The notes beneath the pieces are model-generated. The model ran no database searches. It worked only from the letters and a program-made list of their open reading frames with translations, and was not told the origin of the DNA. The position numbers and the translations under genes are program-made. Source: Methylobacterium isbiliense (GTDB taxonomy: Bacteria > Pseudomonadota > Alphaproteobacteria > Rhizobiales > Beijerinckiaceae). Taken from it: a DNA stretch of 64,000 nt. Positions 36,814 to 45,657 of the stretch are shown piece after piece (within the stretch, counting starts at the first letter, position 1; the number at the start of each line of letters is the position of its first letter). The stretch spans positions 124,001 through 188,000 of the forward strand of contig NZ_BPQQ01000004.1 of NCBI RefSeq assembly GCF_022179325.1, written 5' to 3'.

Positions 36814-37770
36814 ATGGACACCGCCCCGCATCTCCCTCTGCTCTACGGTCTCCTGGCGAGACTGCCGCTGCGGTGGCGCCGGCGGGCGCTGGGGATCGCG
36901 CTCGCGGCCCGCAGCCTCTGCGTCAGGCTCACGGGCCGGACCGACGGGCTCGGCCTCGCCGAGATGTTTCAGGTCATCCTGCGGCTGCCGCGCCGGGAGG
37001 CGGTCCGCCTCGACCGTGCGGCCCTCCACCACGACCGCGTGGCGGAGATCGAATGGTGCGCCCTCCGCACGCGCAGCCTGCCCGCGATCCTGCGCGACCT
37101 CGACCTCGTCCGCGTTGACCAGCCGGAGGTGCTCCGGCGCGCCGCCTCGACCGGACGCCCGGTGATCCTGGCGCCCCTGCACATGGGCAGCTACGTGCTC
37201 GGCCTCGCCAGCCTGATGGTGCGGTTCTTCCCGGGCCGGCCGATGCTGGTCCTGCGCCAGCGGGACGACATGGCCATGGAGACGCAGGTCATCGAGCGCC
37301 TGCGCGAGCTCGGCGCAGAGGTCCGCTTCCTGAACGTCGGCGCGCGCGCCGACTTCCTGTCGGCCGTCCGGTTCGCCCAGAAGGGCGCGGTCGTCGTGGT
37401 GTTCTGCGACCTGCCGCCCGCCTACGGTGCGCCCGTGCCGATGCCGATGTTCGGGCGCCCGTTCAGCTTCGCGTTCGGCACCGATACCCTGGCCCGCCTC
37501 ACCGGCGCGCTGGTCGTGCCCTGCGCGACCACCATCGAGCGCGACGGCGACCTGATCCGGATCGGGCAGCCGTTCGAGGTGCGCGGCAGCGCCCCCGAGG
37601 AGCGGGCCGAGGCGGCGCGGATCATGGCCCGGCACATCCGCGCGGCGCTCACCGCCCGGCCCGAGCAATGGCACCTGTGGTCCACGCTCGGCGAATATTT
37701 ACCCGAAGCGGCCAAGATCCCGGATGACCCTTCGGCAGGAGAAGGGACGCCGCGCGACATCGCGGCGTAA
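36814..37770 (+). CDS. LpxL/HtrB-like acyltransferase with altered active-site motif
   Basis: A 318-residue member of the lipid A late-acyltransferase (LPLAT) superfamily: ILAPLHMGSYVLG, MPMFGRPFSFAFGTDTLARLTGA and the C-terminal PEQWHLW align with LpxL-type enzymes. The catalytic HX4(D/E) reads His123-Met-Gly-Ser-Tyr-Val128, so the acid is replaced by Val. No N-terminal transmembrane helix is obvious. The gene begins 45 bases after the Cys/Pro peptide gene and 20 bases before the HlyD-type gene. It may fatty-acylate the peptide or act as a non-catalytic lipid-binding partner; both are inference. Confidence 0.75.
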   Translation: MDTAPHLPLLYGLLARLPLRWRRRALGIALAARSLCVRLTGRTDGLGLAEMFQVILRLPRREAVRLDRAALHHDRVAEIEWCALRTRSLPAILRDLDLVRVDQPEVLRRAASTGRPVILAPLHMGSYVLGLASLMVRFFPGRPMLVLRQRDDMAMETQVIERLRELGAEVRFLNVGARADFLSAVRFAQKGAVVVVFCDLPPAYGAPVPMPMFGRPFSFAFGTDTLARLTGALVVPCATTIERDGDLIRIGQPFEVRGSAPEERAEAARIMARHIRAALTARPEQWHLWSTLGEYLPEAAKIPDDPSAGEGTPRDIAA

Positions 37771-37790
37771 GCGGCGAGACCCCACGCCCG

Positions 37791-39065
37791 ATGAGCGAAC
37801 CCGCGGCTCCTCCGCCCGCAGAGGCGGCCTTTCCCAGGCGCCGCATCGGCGGCGCGATCCATCTCCAGCAGGACCGGGGCAGCGTCTGGCTGGGATGGTT
37901 CTTCGGCGGGCTGATCGTCGTCATCATCGCCGCCCTGTTCCTCGGCCGGTTCGCCCGGTCGGAAGCGGTGCGCGGCTACGTCTCGGCCGCCTCGGGCCTG
38001 ACCCGCCTCGACGCGCAGGCCGCCGGCATCGTGCGCGAGATCGGGGTCAAGCAGGGCGACACGGTCCTCCGCGGCCAGCGGCTGATGCAGATCCAGCTGC
38101 GCGAGCAGACCACCGGCGGCGTCTCCACCGTCGGCGCCTCCCTGCGCAGCCTGCAGGAGCGGCGCCGGACGCTGAAGGGCGAGCAGGCGCGGCTCACCGC
38201 CTACCTCGACTCGACCCGCGGCGACCGCGGCGAGACCGAGCGCAACGTCGCGGCGGTCGTCAAGGCCCTCGACGAGCAGGAGCGGACGCTCAAGGAGGGA
38301 TTGCGGCAGCAGGAGGAGATGACGGCGCGCATCGAGGCCTACCTGAAGCAGGGCTACGCGACCCGCGAGACCCTCAACAACCAGCGCCGCATCGCCCTCG
38401 ACTACGCGCGCCAGATCGCCGAGCTGCGGGCGCGGCGCGCCGAGCTGAAGCAGGGCACGGCCGAGCGGCTGCGCGCCCAGCGCACCGGCGATACCGAGAA
38501 GGCCGCCCAGCTCGCCACCACCGAGGCCGAACTCAGCGCCGTCGAGGCGCAGATCACCTCGCTGGGCGCCCAGTCGCGCATCGACGTGGTGGCGCCCGTC
38601 GACGGCCAGGTCGCGGGGCTCTACGTCGAGCCCGGGGCCTCGGTGAGCGCCGACCAGGTGGTCGCGATCCTCGGCGACACCCGGGCCGATCCGGTGGTGG
38701 TGCTGGAGGTGCCGGCGCGGGCGATCGGCCTTGCCAAGGTCGGGCAGGAGGTCGTGCTGAAGTACGACGCCTTCCCGTTCAAGACCTTCGGCATCGCGCA
38801 CGGCACCATCACGGTGATCTCGGCCACGCCCCTGCGCAACCCGATGCTGGGAGCCCCCGACGAGGGCGCGGGCGAGGCGGGCGCGGCCCCGCGGCAATCC
38901 GTCTACCGGGTCGAGGTGAGGCCCACCGCGCGCACCATCCGCGCCTACGGGGTCGACGAGCCGATCCGGATCGGCTCGACGCTCTCGGCCGACATCGTGG
39001 TCGAGAAGCGGCGCCTGATCGACTGGATGCTCGATCCGATCCGGGCCATGCGCGGCAGAGGATGA
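37791..39065 (+). CDS. HlyD/CvaA-type periplasmic adaptor of peptide exporter
   Basis: A 424-residue membrane-fusion protein. One N-terminal transmembrane helix (WLGWFFGGLIVVIIAALFLG), a lipoyl half-motif (GLTRLDAQAAGIVREIGVKQGDTV), a long coiled-coil hairpin (about residues 115-255), the second lipoyl half (VVAPVDGQVAGLYVEPGASV) and a beta-barrel domain follow in order. It resembles the CvaA/RaxA subgroup that works with C39-peptidase ABC transporters. Its stop overlaps the start of the ABC transporter gene (ATGA), indicating a stoichiometric complex. Confidence 0.9.
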   Translation: MSEPAAPPPAEAAFPRRRIGGAIHLQQDRGSVWLGWFFGGLIVVIIAALFLGRFARSEAVRGYVSAASGLTRLDAQAAGIVREIGVKQGDTVLRGQRLMQIQLREQTTGGVSTVGASLRSLQERRRTLKGEQARLTAYLDSTRGDRGETERNVAAVVKALDEQERTLKEGLRQQEEMTARIEAYLKQGYATRETLNNQRRIALDYARQIAELRARRAELKQGTAERLRAQRTGDTEKAAQLATTEAELSAVEAQITSLGAQSRIDVVAPVDGQVAGLYVEPGASVSADQVVAILGDTRADPVVVLEVPARAIGLAKVGQEVVLKYDAFPFKTFGIAHGTITVISATPLRNPMLGAPDEGAGEAGAAPRQSVYRVEVRPTARTIRAYGVDEPIRIGSTLSADIVVEKRRLIDWMLDPIRAMRGRG

Positions 39066-41224
39066 CGACCATGAGCGAGTGGCTGACGCGCGTCCTCTCC
39101 CGCAGCCCGCGGGTGCGGACGATCCTCCAGTGCGAGGCGAACGAGTGCGGGCTCGCGGCGCTGGCGATGATCGCCAACTTCCACCGGCACGACATCGACC
39201 TGAACTACCTGCGCGCGCTCTTCCCGCTGTCGCGCAACGGCATGACCCTCGCCAACATCGCCGCGCTGGCCGACGGCCTCGACCTCGATGCCAACGGCTA
39301 CGCCCTGGACGGGATCGCCGATCTCGACGCCGTGGCCCTGCCGGCGATCCTGCACTGGCGGGGCAACCATTTCGTGGTCCTGGAGGCGATCCGGCGGGGC
39401 CGCTACCACGTCCACGACCCGGAATTCGGGCTGCGCGTCTACGACCGCGCCGACATCGAGGGGCTGTTCACGGGCATCGTGCTCGAATTCGCCCCCCGGA
39501 TGACCTTCCGGCGGCACAAGGCCGGCCAGCGGCTCGGTCTGTTCGACATCCTGCGCACCGCCCGCGGGCTCGGCAGCACGGTGTGGCAGATCAGCCTGAT
39601 CTCGGTGGCGATCTCGCTGCTCGGCCTCACGACGCCGGTCCTGCTCCAGGTCGCCCTCGACGTCGTGATCCCGCAGGTCGACCTCGACCTGATGCAGATG
39701 CTCGCCGCCGGCCTGATCGTGATGATGCTGTTCGAGGCGTTCGGGCAGTGGCTGCGCGGCTACGTGGCCTTGCGCGCCTCGACGCTGCTCCAGCTCCAGT
39801 TCACCCGCAACGTCGTCGGTCACGCCTTCCGCCTGCCGCTCAGCTACTTCGAGCTGCGCCATCCGGGCGACTTCGTTACCCGCCTGCAGTCGATCGACAC
39901 GATCCGCGGCTTCCTCGTCGGCGGGCTCGTCACTTCCTTTGCCGATATCGCCACCTCGGTGCTGCTCGTCGGGCTGATGTACTACTACTCGCCAGTGATG
40001 GCCTCGATCACGCTGGCGACGCTCGTCGCCGTGCTGGCGATGCGCTTCGTCACCTTCCCGATCCTCGACCGGGCCACGGCCGGGTCGCTGGAGGCCCGCT
40101 CGCAGGAGCAGGCCCGCCTCTTCGACGGGTTGCAGCGGGTCGGCAGCCTGAAGGCCCACAACAGCACCGAGCTGTTCTCGATGCACTGGTTCGAGAGCTT
40201 CTCGCGCTTCGCCAACCTCGACTTCCGCGCCAAGAAGGCCGGCCTGGATGCCGAATTGCTGATGCACGCCGTCATCGCGGTCAGCACCGTGGCGACGCTC
40301 TATCTCGGCATCACCGGCGTGATCAGGAACACGCTGACGATCGGCACGCTCTACGCCTTCATCGCGCTGCGCTCCGACTTCTTCGAGCGCGTCAACCATC
40401 TCACCTCCAGCCTGCTGCAGCTCGCGGCGCTGCGCGTGCATGTGGGGCGCCTGGACGACGTGATCGGGCAGGAGCCCGAGGAGGGCCTGCACGAGGCGCA
40501 CTTCCACAGGGCGATCCGCAAGGAGGTGCGGATCGAGGACGTCAGCATCCGGTTCGGACGCGGCGAGGAGCCGATCCTCACCGGGGCGAGCCTCGCCATC
40601 GACGTGGCGCGGGGCGAGACCATCGCCGTCATGGGCGCCTCCGGCTCGGGCAAGTCGTCCCTGATGCGCATCCTGGCGAGCCTCAGCGAGCCCGCCGCCG
40701 GCAGCCTCACGGTGGACGGGGCGCCCCTGAGCCAGTTCGGCAAGCGCGAGTACCGGGCCAATCTCGGCGTGGTCTTCGCGGATGACGGCCTGTTCGCCGG
40801 CACGGTCGCCGACAACCTGTCGCTGTTCGATCCCGCGGTGTCGCATGCCCAGATGGAGGCGGCCCTGGTGCAGGTCGGCCTACGGGAGGAGATCGAGCGG
40901 CTGCCGCAGGGCTACGCGACCCACGTCTCGGAGGAGGGCAGCGTCCTCTCCACCGGCCAGCGCCGCCGCCTGCTGCTCGCCCGGGCCCTCTGCCGGCGCC
41001 CGAAGCTGATGCTGCTCGACGAGGTGACGGCCAACCTCGACCCGGAGACCGAGACGGCGCTCATCGCCAGCCTGAAGACCGTGCCGGCCGCCAAGGTCTT
41101 CATCACCCACAGCGAGCGCCTGCTCGATCAGGTCGACCGGGTGCTGCGCATCGAGAACGGGCGGCTCATCGAGGTGCCGCCTCCGCCCGCGCGGCCCGGA
41201 TCGCCCATGCCGGAGGCGGCCTGA
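39062..41224 (+). CDS. Peptidase-containing ABC transporter (C39, CvaB/PCAT type)
   Basis: A 720-residue exporter that should cleave the double-glycine leader and secrete the peptide. The N-terminal C39 domain has the complete catalytic set: oxyanion Gln23, nucleophile Cys29 (NECGLAALAM), His103 (GNHFVVLE) and Asp119 (VHDPEFG). A six-helix membrane domain follows, then an ATPase with Walker A GASGSGKSS, Walker B LMLLDEV and H-loop ITHSER. Its signature is LSTGQ instead of LSGGQ. A second ATG at 39071 is possible. Its 3' end overlaps the convergent TolC-like gene by 59 bases. Confidence 0.92.
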   Translation: MTTMSEWLTRVLSRSPRVRTILQCEANECGLAALAMIANFHRHDIDLNYLRALFPLSRNGMTLANIAALADGLDLDANGYALDGIADLDAVALPAILHWRGNHFVVLEAIRRGRYHVHDPEFGLRVYDRADIEGLFTGIVLEFAPRMTFRRHKAGQRLGLFDILRTARGLGSTVWQISLISVAISLLGLTTPVLLQVALDVVIPQVDLDLMQMLAAGLIVMMLFEAFGQWLRGYVALRASTLLQLQFTRNVVGHAFRLPLSYFELRHPGDFVTRLQSIDTIRGFLVGGLVTSFADIATSVLLVGLMYYYSPVMASITLATLVAVLAMRFVTFPILDRATAGSLEARSQEQARLFDGLQRVGSLKAHNSTELFSMHWFESFSRFANLDFRAKKAGLDAELLMHAVIAVSTVATLYLGITGVIRNTLTIGTLYAFIALRSDFFERVNHLTSSLLQLAALRVHVGRLDDVIGQEPEEGLHEAHFHRAIRKEVRIEDVSIRFGRGEEPILTGASLAIDVARGETIAVMGASGSGKSSLMRILASLSEPAAGSLTVDGAPLSQFGKREYRANLGVVFADDGLFAGTVADNLSLFDPAVSHAQMEAALVQVGLREEIERLPQGYATHVSEEGSVLSTGQRRRLLLARALCRRPKLMLLDEVTANLDPETETALIASLKTVPAAKVFITHSERLLDQVDRVLRIENGRLIEVPPPPARPGSPMPEAA

Positions 41225-42662
41225 GCGAGGCCTGCGCGGCGACGCTGCCGCGCAGGCGGGGCGCGCCGGCCGGGGCCGCGGCCGCGATGGAGCGCCGGAG
41301 CGGGGGCGGCGCAGGCGCGAGGGCCTCGAAGCGCCGCGCCGCCGGCACGCCCTCGCCGACCTCCAGCTGGCCCGCCGCGGCGGCGAGCTGGAGCGCCTGC
41401 CCGTCCCGCTCGTTCAGGACGATCTCGGCGGCCACCTCGGCATTGGCGAGTTCCGCCCGGATGTTCAGCTCGTCGAGGACGGTGCGGAACCCGGCCCCGC
41501 GCTCGATCTCGAAGCCGCGCATGGTCGCCCGCAACTGGCCGACGCGGGCGACGAGCTGCGCGTGCTGCTCGGCGGTGGCCTGACGGCGCAGGAAGGCGAC
41601 CCGGGCCGCGGTCAGCGTCGCGAGCTCGTTGTCCTGCGCCTCGTAGCCGCGCTGGCGCGCCAGCGCCGACGCCTCTCCGATGCGGGGCAGCGTCCCGGGC
41701 TCGTAGAGCGGCACCGTCGCCACGACGCGGGTCGTCGTGTCGGTGATCCGGTCGAGGGCCGGGCTGTAGCCGAGCTGCGCGACCTTCGCGTATTGCAGGT
41801 TGACCTGGGGCAGGAGGTCGGACACCGCGGCCTTCGCCTGGTGGCCGGCGGCCACGGCATCGAGGTTCGCCGCCGCGATGCCCGGATTGGCCCGGCGCAC
41901 GAGCTCGACGAAGGCCTCGGGGTCGCGCGGGAGCGTGTCGGGGAGGCGCGGCGGCACCACCCGCTCGGGGGCGAGCCGGGTGAGCCGGGTGAATTCGAGG
42001 CGCGAGGCGGCCAGATCCGCCTGCGCCCGGATGCGCAGGGCCTCCGCCTCCTGCACCCGGGAGCGGGTCAGCGCCACGTCGGTGCGGGTCGCGTCGTTGA
42101 CCTCGAACTGCTTGAGCGTGAAGTCCTGGATGCGGCGGGTTGCGACGAGCTGCGCCTCCCGGGCGGCGAGGATGCGGGTGTCGCGCAGGACCGCGATGTA
42201 GGCGACGGCCGTGTCGAGCAGCACCTGCTGGCGGCGGCCGATCAGCAGGAAGCGCCCGGCATCCGCCAGGGTGCGGGCCGAATGCAGCGCATGCCAGCGC
42301 TTGAACCCGTCGAAGACCGGCAGGCTCGCGGTGAGGCCGACCACGGTCGGCGCGCGGCGCGGCGTCGAATCGAGGCCGACGACCGTCGGCTCGGCCTCGG
42401 GCGCGTACCTGATCCGGCTCCGCAGCGGCCGGTCGGCACTGAAGGACACGGTCGGCATGAAGGCATCGAGGGCGCCGCGCAGCCGGCTCTCGGCCCCGTC
42501 CTGGCGCGCGCGCTCGGCGCGAAGCGCGAAGCTCGCGTCCAGCGCCGCCGCGGACGCCTCGTCGAGGCTCTGCGCGCGCGGGGCCGCCGGATCAGCCAGG
42601 GCGGCCGCGAGGACGAGAAGACCGGCGGCCAGCCTCTCCGATCGTGCGCGCCGAACCGGCAT
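41166..42662 (-). CDS. TolC-family outer-membrane channel protein
   Basis: A 498-residue protein with a signal peptide and two TolC repeats: LRGALDAFMPTVSFSADRPL in the first half and KAAVSDLLPQVNLQYAKV in the second, each followed by long helices (AVAYIAVLRDTRIL, ARVAFLRRQATAEQ, RTVLDELNIRAELANAEV). It should form the outer-membrane tunnel for the adjacent type I exporter. It is convergent with the ABC gene and overlaps it, and the extended Ala/Pro-rich C-terminus is encoded in the overlap. Confidence 0.88.
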   Translation of the reverse strand: MPVRRARSERLAAGLLVLAAALADPAAPRAQSLDEASAAALDASFALRAERARQDGAESRLRGALDAFMPTVSFSADRPLRSRIRYAPEAEPTVVGLDSTPRRAPTVVGLTASLPVFDGFKRWHALHSARTLADAGRFLLIGRRQQVLLDTAVAYIAVLRDTRILAAREAQLVATRRIQDFTLKQFEVNDATRTDVALTRSRVQEAEALRIRAQADLAASRLEFTRLTRLAPERVVPPRLPDTLPRDPEAFVELVRRANPGIAAANLDAVAAGHQAKAAVSDLLPQVNLQYAKVAQLGYSPALDRITDTTTRVVATVPLYEPGTLPRIGEASALARQRGYEAQDNELATLTAARVAFLRRQATAEQHAQLVARVGQLRATMRGFEIERGAGFRTVLDELNIRAELANAEVAAEIVLNERDGQALQLAAAAGQLEVGEGVPAARRFEALAPAPPPLRRSIAAAAPAGAPRLRGSVAAQASLRPPPAWAIRAARAEAAPR

Positions 42663-43016
42663 CTCGACTCCTGCGGCCTTTTCCCTGCGGCATGCGGCAG
42701 CTCAGGACGGGAACGCCTGCAGCAACCCTGCGTCTTACGCTCGGTCAAGCTCATCTGGCCCGGTCATGGTAAAGGGGTGCTTAAGCCGTGCCGGCTTCGC
42801 CGCAATCGCCCCTTCGCCGGCCGCCGCCGGGGCATCGGCCTGAGCGGACCGTCACCGCACCGCGGGAGGACCGGTGCGCCGGCCCGATGACGGCGAACCC
42901 TGCGCCACGGCCTCAAGCGAAAGCGCCGGCTTTCGTTTTTCGCCACTTGCGTTCACTTTCGCGCTCGAATAGCTTCGTTTTCAGACAGAAGCGAAACGAG
43001 CCCGAGGGAGGCGGCC
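42663..43016 (+). promoter_or_regulatory. glpD promoter region with candidate GlpR operator cluster
   Basis: The 354 bases between the tolC-like gene and glpD. TTTCG occurs at 42931-42935, 42938-42942 and 42957-42961, CTTCG at 42973-42977, and CGAAA at 42918-42922 and 42992-42996. They lie within about 80 bases just upstream of the start. Repeated TTTCG words are typical of DeoR/GlpR operators in alphaproteobacteria as I recall. This, with the GlpR homologue at 12700-13584, makes GlpR control likely. The proximal half holds the divergent tolC-like promoter, with nothing distinctive. Confidence 0.5.
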
Positions 43017-44549
43017 TTGAGCCTGCGGCGCGAGCAGCCCGGCCTGTTCGACCTCGCCGTCATCGGCGGCGGCATCAATGGCTGCGGCATCGCGCGCGAC
43101 GCGGCCGGACGCGGCGCATCCGTCGTGCTGTTCGAGCAGAACGACCTCGGCAGCGGCACCTCCTCGGCCTCGACGAAGCTGATCCACGGCGGCCTGCGCT
43201 ACCTGGAGCACCACGAGTTCCGCCTCGTGCGGGAATCGCTGATGGAGCGCGAGGTGCTGTGGGGCATGGCGCCCCACATCGTCTGGCCCCTGCGCTTCGT
43301 GCTGCCGCACCATGCGGGCCTGCGCCCCGCCTGGCTCCTGCGCCTCGGCCTCTTCCTCTACGACCATCTCGGCGGGCGCAGACGCCTGCCCGGCACCCGC
43401 ACCCTCGACCTCGCGCGCGACCCGGCCGGTGCCCCGCTCAAGCCCGGCTTCGGCCGGGCGTTCGAGTACTCGGATTGCTGGGTGGAGGATTCCCGCCTCG
43501 TCGTCCTCAACGCCCGAGACGCGGCGGCGCGCGGGGCGGTGGTCCGGCCGCGCACCCGGGTCGTCGGGGCGACGCGGCTGGCCGACCGCTGGGAGGTCGC
43601 CGTCGAGGAGGCGGGCGGGCGCCGCGAGACCGTGCAGGCGCGCGTCCTCGTCAACGCGGCCGGCCCCTGGGTGGCCGACGTGCTCACCGGCGTGGTGCGG
43701 GCCAACACGGCGGAGGGCGTGCGGCTCGTGCAGGGCAGCCACATCGTCGTGCGCCGCCTGTTCGCGCACGACCGGGCCTACATCTTCCAGAACGCGGACG
43801 GCCGCATCGTCTTCGCGATCCCCTACGAGCGCGACTTCACGCTGATCGGCACCACCGACCGCGACTACCGCGGCGACCCCGCCGCCGTGAGCGCGAGCGA
43901 GGAGGAGATCGCCTATCTGTGCGCGGCCGCAAGCGAGTATTTCCGCGAACAGATCCGGCGCGAGGACGTCGTCTGGACCTATTCGGGCGTGCGCCCGCTC
44001 TACGATGACGGGGCCACCAAGGCGCAGGAGGCGACGCGCGACTACGTGCTGACCCTCGATGCCGGTCCCGAGCGGGCGGCGCTGCTCTCGGTGTTCGGCG
44101 GCAAGATCACCACCTACCGGCGCCTCGCGGAGGCCGCCCTGGAGCGCCTGCGCGACCACCTGCCCGCGGCGCGCCGGCCGGCCTGGACCAGGGGCGCGGG
44201 CCTGCCGGGCGGCGACTTCCCGGTGACGGGCTACGACGACCTCGTCGCCCAGGTCCGGCGCGAGCATCCCTACCTCGCGCCCGCCCACGCCGCGCGCCTC
44301 GTGCGCGCCTACGGCACCGACGCCCGGGAGATCCTGCAGGGCGCCCGCACCGCCGCCGATCTCGGCCGGGTGTTCGGGGCGGATCTCACGGAGCGCGAGG
44401 TGCGCTATCTGATGCGGCGGGAATGGGCGATGCGCGCCGACGACGTGCTGTGGCGGCGCACCAAGCTCGGCCTGCGGCTCGACCCGGCGGAGGCCGCCGC
44501 CCTCGACGCGTTCATGCGCGGGGGCGCGGCCGCCTCCTCGGCCGCCTGA
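43017..44549 (+). CDS. glpD: Glycerol-3-phosphate dehydrogenase (quinone-linked)
   Basis: A 510-residue FAD flavoprotein oxidising glycerol-3-phosphate to dihydroxyacetone phosphate at the membrane. FAD motif VIGGGINGCGIARDAAGRG, then SGTSSASTKLIHGGLRYLE and the substrate-site IPYERDFTLIGTTDRDY. The start is a TTG at 43017 with a strong GAGGGAGG just upstream. First gene of the glp operon. Confidence 0.95.
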   Translation: MSLRREQPGLFDLAVIGGGINGCGIARDAAGRGASVVLFEQNDLGSGTSSASTKLIHGGLRYLEHHEFRLVRESLMEREVLWGMAPHIVWPLRFVLPHHAGLRPAWLLRLGLFLYDHLGGRRRLPGTRTLDLARDPAGAPLKPGFGRAFEYSDCWVEDSRLVVLNARDAAARGAVVRPRTRVVGATRLADRWEVAVEEAGGRRETVQARVLVNAAGPWVADVLTGVVRANTAEGVRLVQGSHIVVRRLFAHDRAYIFQNADGRIVFAIPYERDFTLIGTTDRDYRGDPAAVSASEEEIAYLCAAASEYFREQIRREDVVWTYSGVRPLYDDGATKAQEATRDYVLTLDAGPERAALLSVFGGKITTYRRLAEAALERLRDHLPAARRPAWTRGAGLPGGDFPVTGYDDLVAQVRREHPYLAPAHAARLVRAYGTDAREILQGARTAADLGRVFGADLTEREVRYLMRREWAMRADDVLWRRTKLGLRLDPAEAAALDAFMRGGAAASSAA

Positions 44550-44561
44550 CGGGAGGGCGCG

Positions 44562-45650
44562 ATGAGCGTGGTGCTCGAAGGGGTGACCAAGCGGGTGGGC
44601 GCCGAGACCCATATCCGCGACGTGTCGCTCGCGCTGGACAAGGGCTCGCTCAACGTCCTTTTGGGGCAGACGCTCGCGGGCAAGACCTCCCTGATGCGCC
44701 TGATGGCCGGGCTCGACGCCCCCACGGAGGGCCGCGTGCGGGTGGACGGGCGGGACGTGACCGGCTGGCCGGTGCAGCGCCGCAACGTGGCGATGGTCTA
44801 CCAGCAATTCATCAACTACCCCTCGCTCACCGTCTACGAGAACATCGCCTCGCCCCTGCGGGTCGCGCGGCTGCCCCGGGCCGAGATCGAATCCCGCGTG
44901 CGCGAGGCGGCGCGCCTGCTCAAGCTCGACCCCTACCTGCAGCGCCGCCCGCTCGAACTCTCGGGCGGCCAGCAGCAGCGCACGGCCATCGCCCGCGCGC
45001 TCGTCAAGCGCGCCGACCTCGTGCTGATGGACGAGCCGCTGGCCAACCTCGACTACAAGCTGCGCGAGGAACTGCGCGAGGAGCTGCCGCGCATCTTCGC
45101 GCAGACCGGCGCGATCTTCGTCTACGCCACCACCGAGCCCGCCGAGGCGCTGCTGCTCGGGGGCCGGACCGCGAGCCTGTACCAGGGCCGCCTGACGCAG
45201 TTCGGTCCCACCGCCGAGGTCTACCGCCGCCCGGACGACCTCACCACCGCGCGGGTCTTCTCCGATCCCCCGCTCAACACCCTGCGGGCCGTGAAGGCGG
45301 CGGGGCGGGTCTCGCTCTCCACCGGCGGGCAGGTGCGCGCGGCCGGCAGCCTCGCCTCCGCGCCGGACGGCAGCCTCACCCTGGGCTTCCGCGCCCACCA
45401 TCTCGCGCTCGATCCCCTGCCCGCGGAGGCGATCGCGTTCCCGGCGACCGTCGAGGTGTCCGAGATCACCGGCTCGGAGAGCTTCGTCCACGTCGCGGCG
45501 GGCGAGCACCGCTTCGTCGCCCAGGTGCCCGGGGTGCGCCGGCTGGAGCCCGGCACCCAGACGGTGCTCCACCTCGATCCGCGCCACCTCCTCGTCTTCG
45601 ACGAGGCCGGACGGCGCGCTGCGGCGGCGCCCGCGCAAGCGGCGGCGTGA
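44562..45650 (+). CDS. glpS: Glycerol ABC transporter ATP-binding subunit GlpS
   Basis: A 362-residue MalK-type ATPase. Walker [10 protein letters not shown], signature LSGGQQQR and Walker B LVLMDEP are present. The H-loop, normally THD, reads [10 protein letters not shown], so the switch histidine is Thr. A C-terminal TOBE regulatory domain follows (about residues 240-355). It pairs with the next gene's product, GlpT. Order and sequence match the rhizobial glpDSTPQUV glycerol uptake system. Confidence 0.92.
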   Translation: MSVVLEGVTKRVGAETHIRDVSLALDKGSLNVLLGQTLAGKTSLMRLMAGLDAPTEGRVRVDGRDVTGWPVQRRNVAMVYQQFINYPSLTVYENIASPLRVARLPRAEIESRVREAARLLKLDPYLQRRPLELSGGQQQRTAIARALVKRADLVLMDEPLANLDYKLREELREELPRIFAQTGAIFVYATTEPAEALLLGGRTASLYQGRLTQFGPTAEVYRRPDDLTTARVFSDPPLNTLRAVKAAGRVSLSTGGQVRAAGSLASAPDGSLTLGFRAHHLALDPLPAEAIAFPATVEVSEITGSESFVHVAAGEHRFVAQVPGVRRLEPGTQTVLHLDPRHLLVFDEAGRRAAAAPAQAAA

Positions 45651-45657
45651 GGCGACC

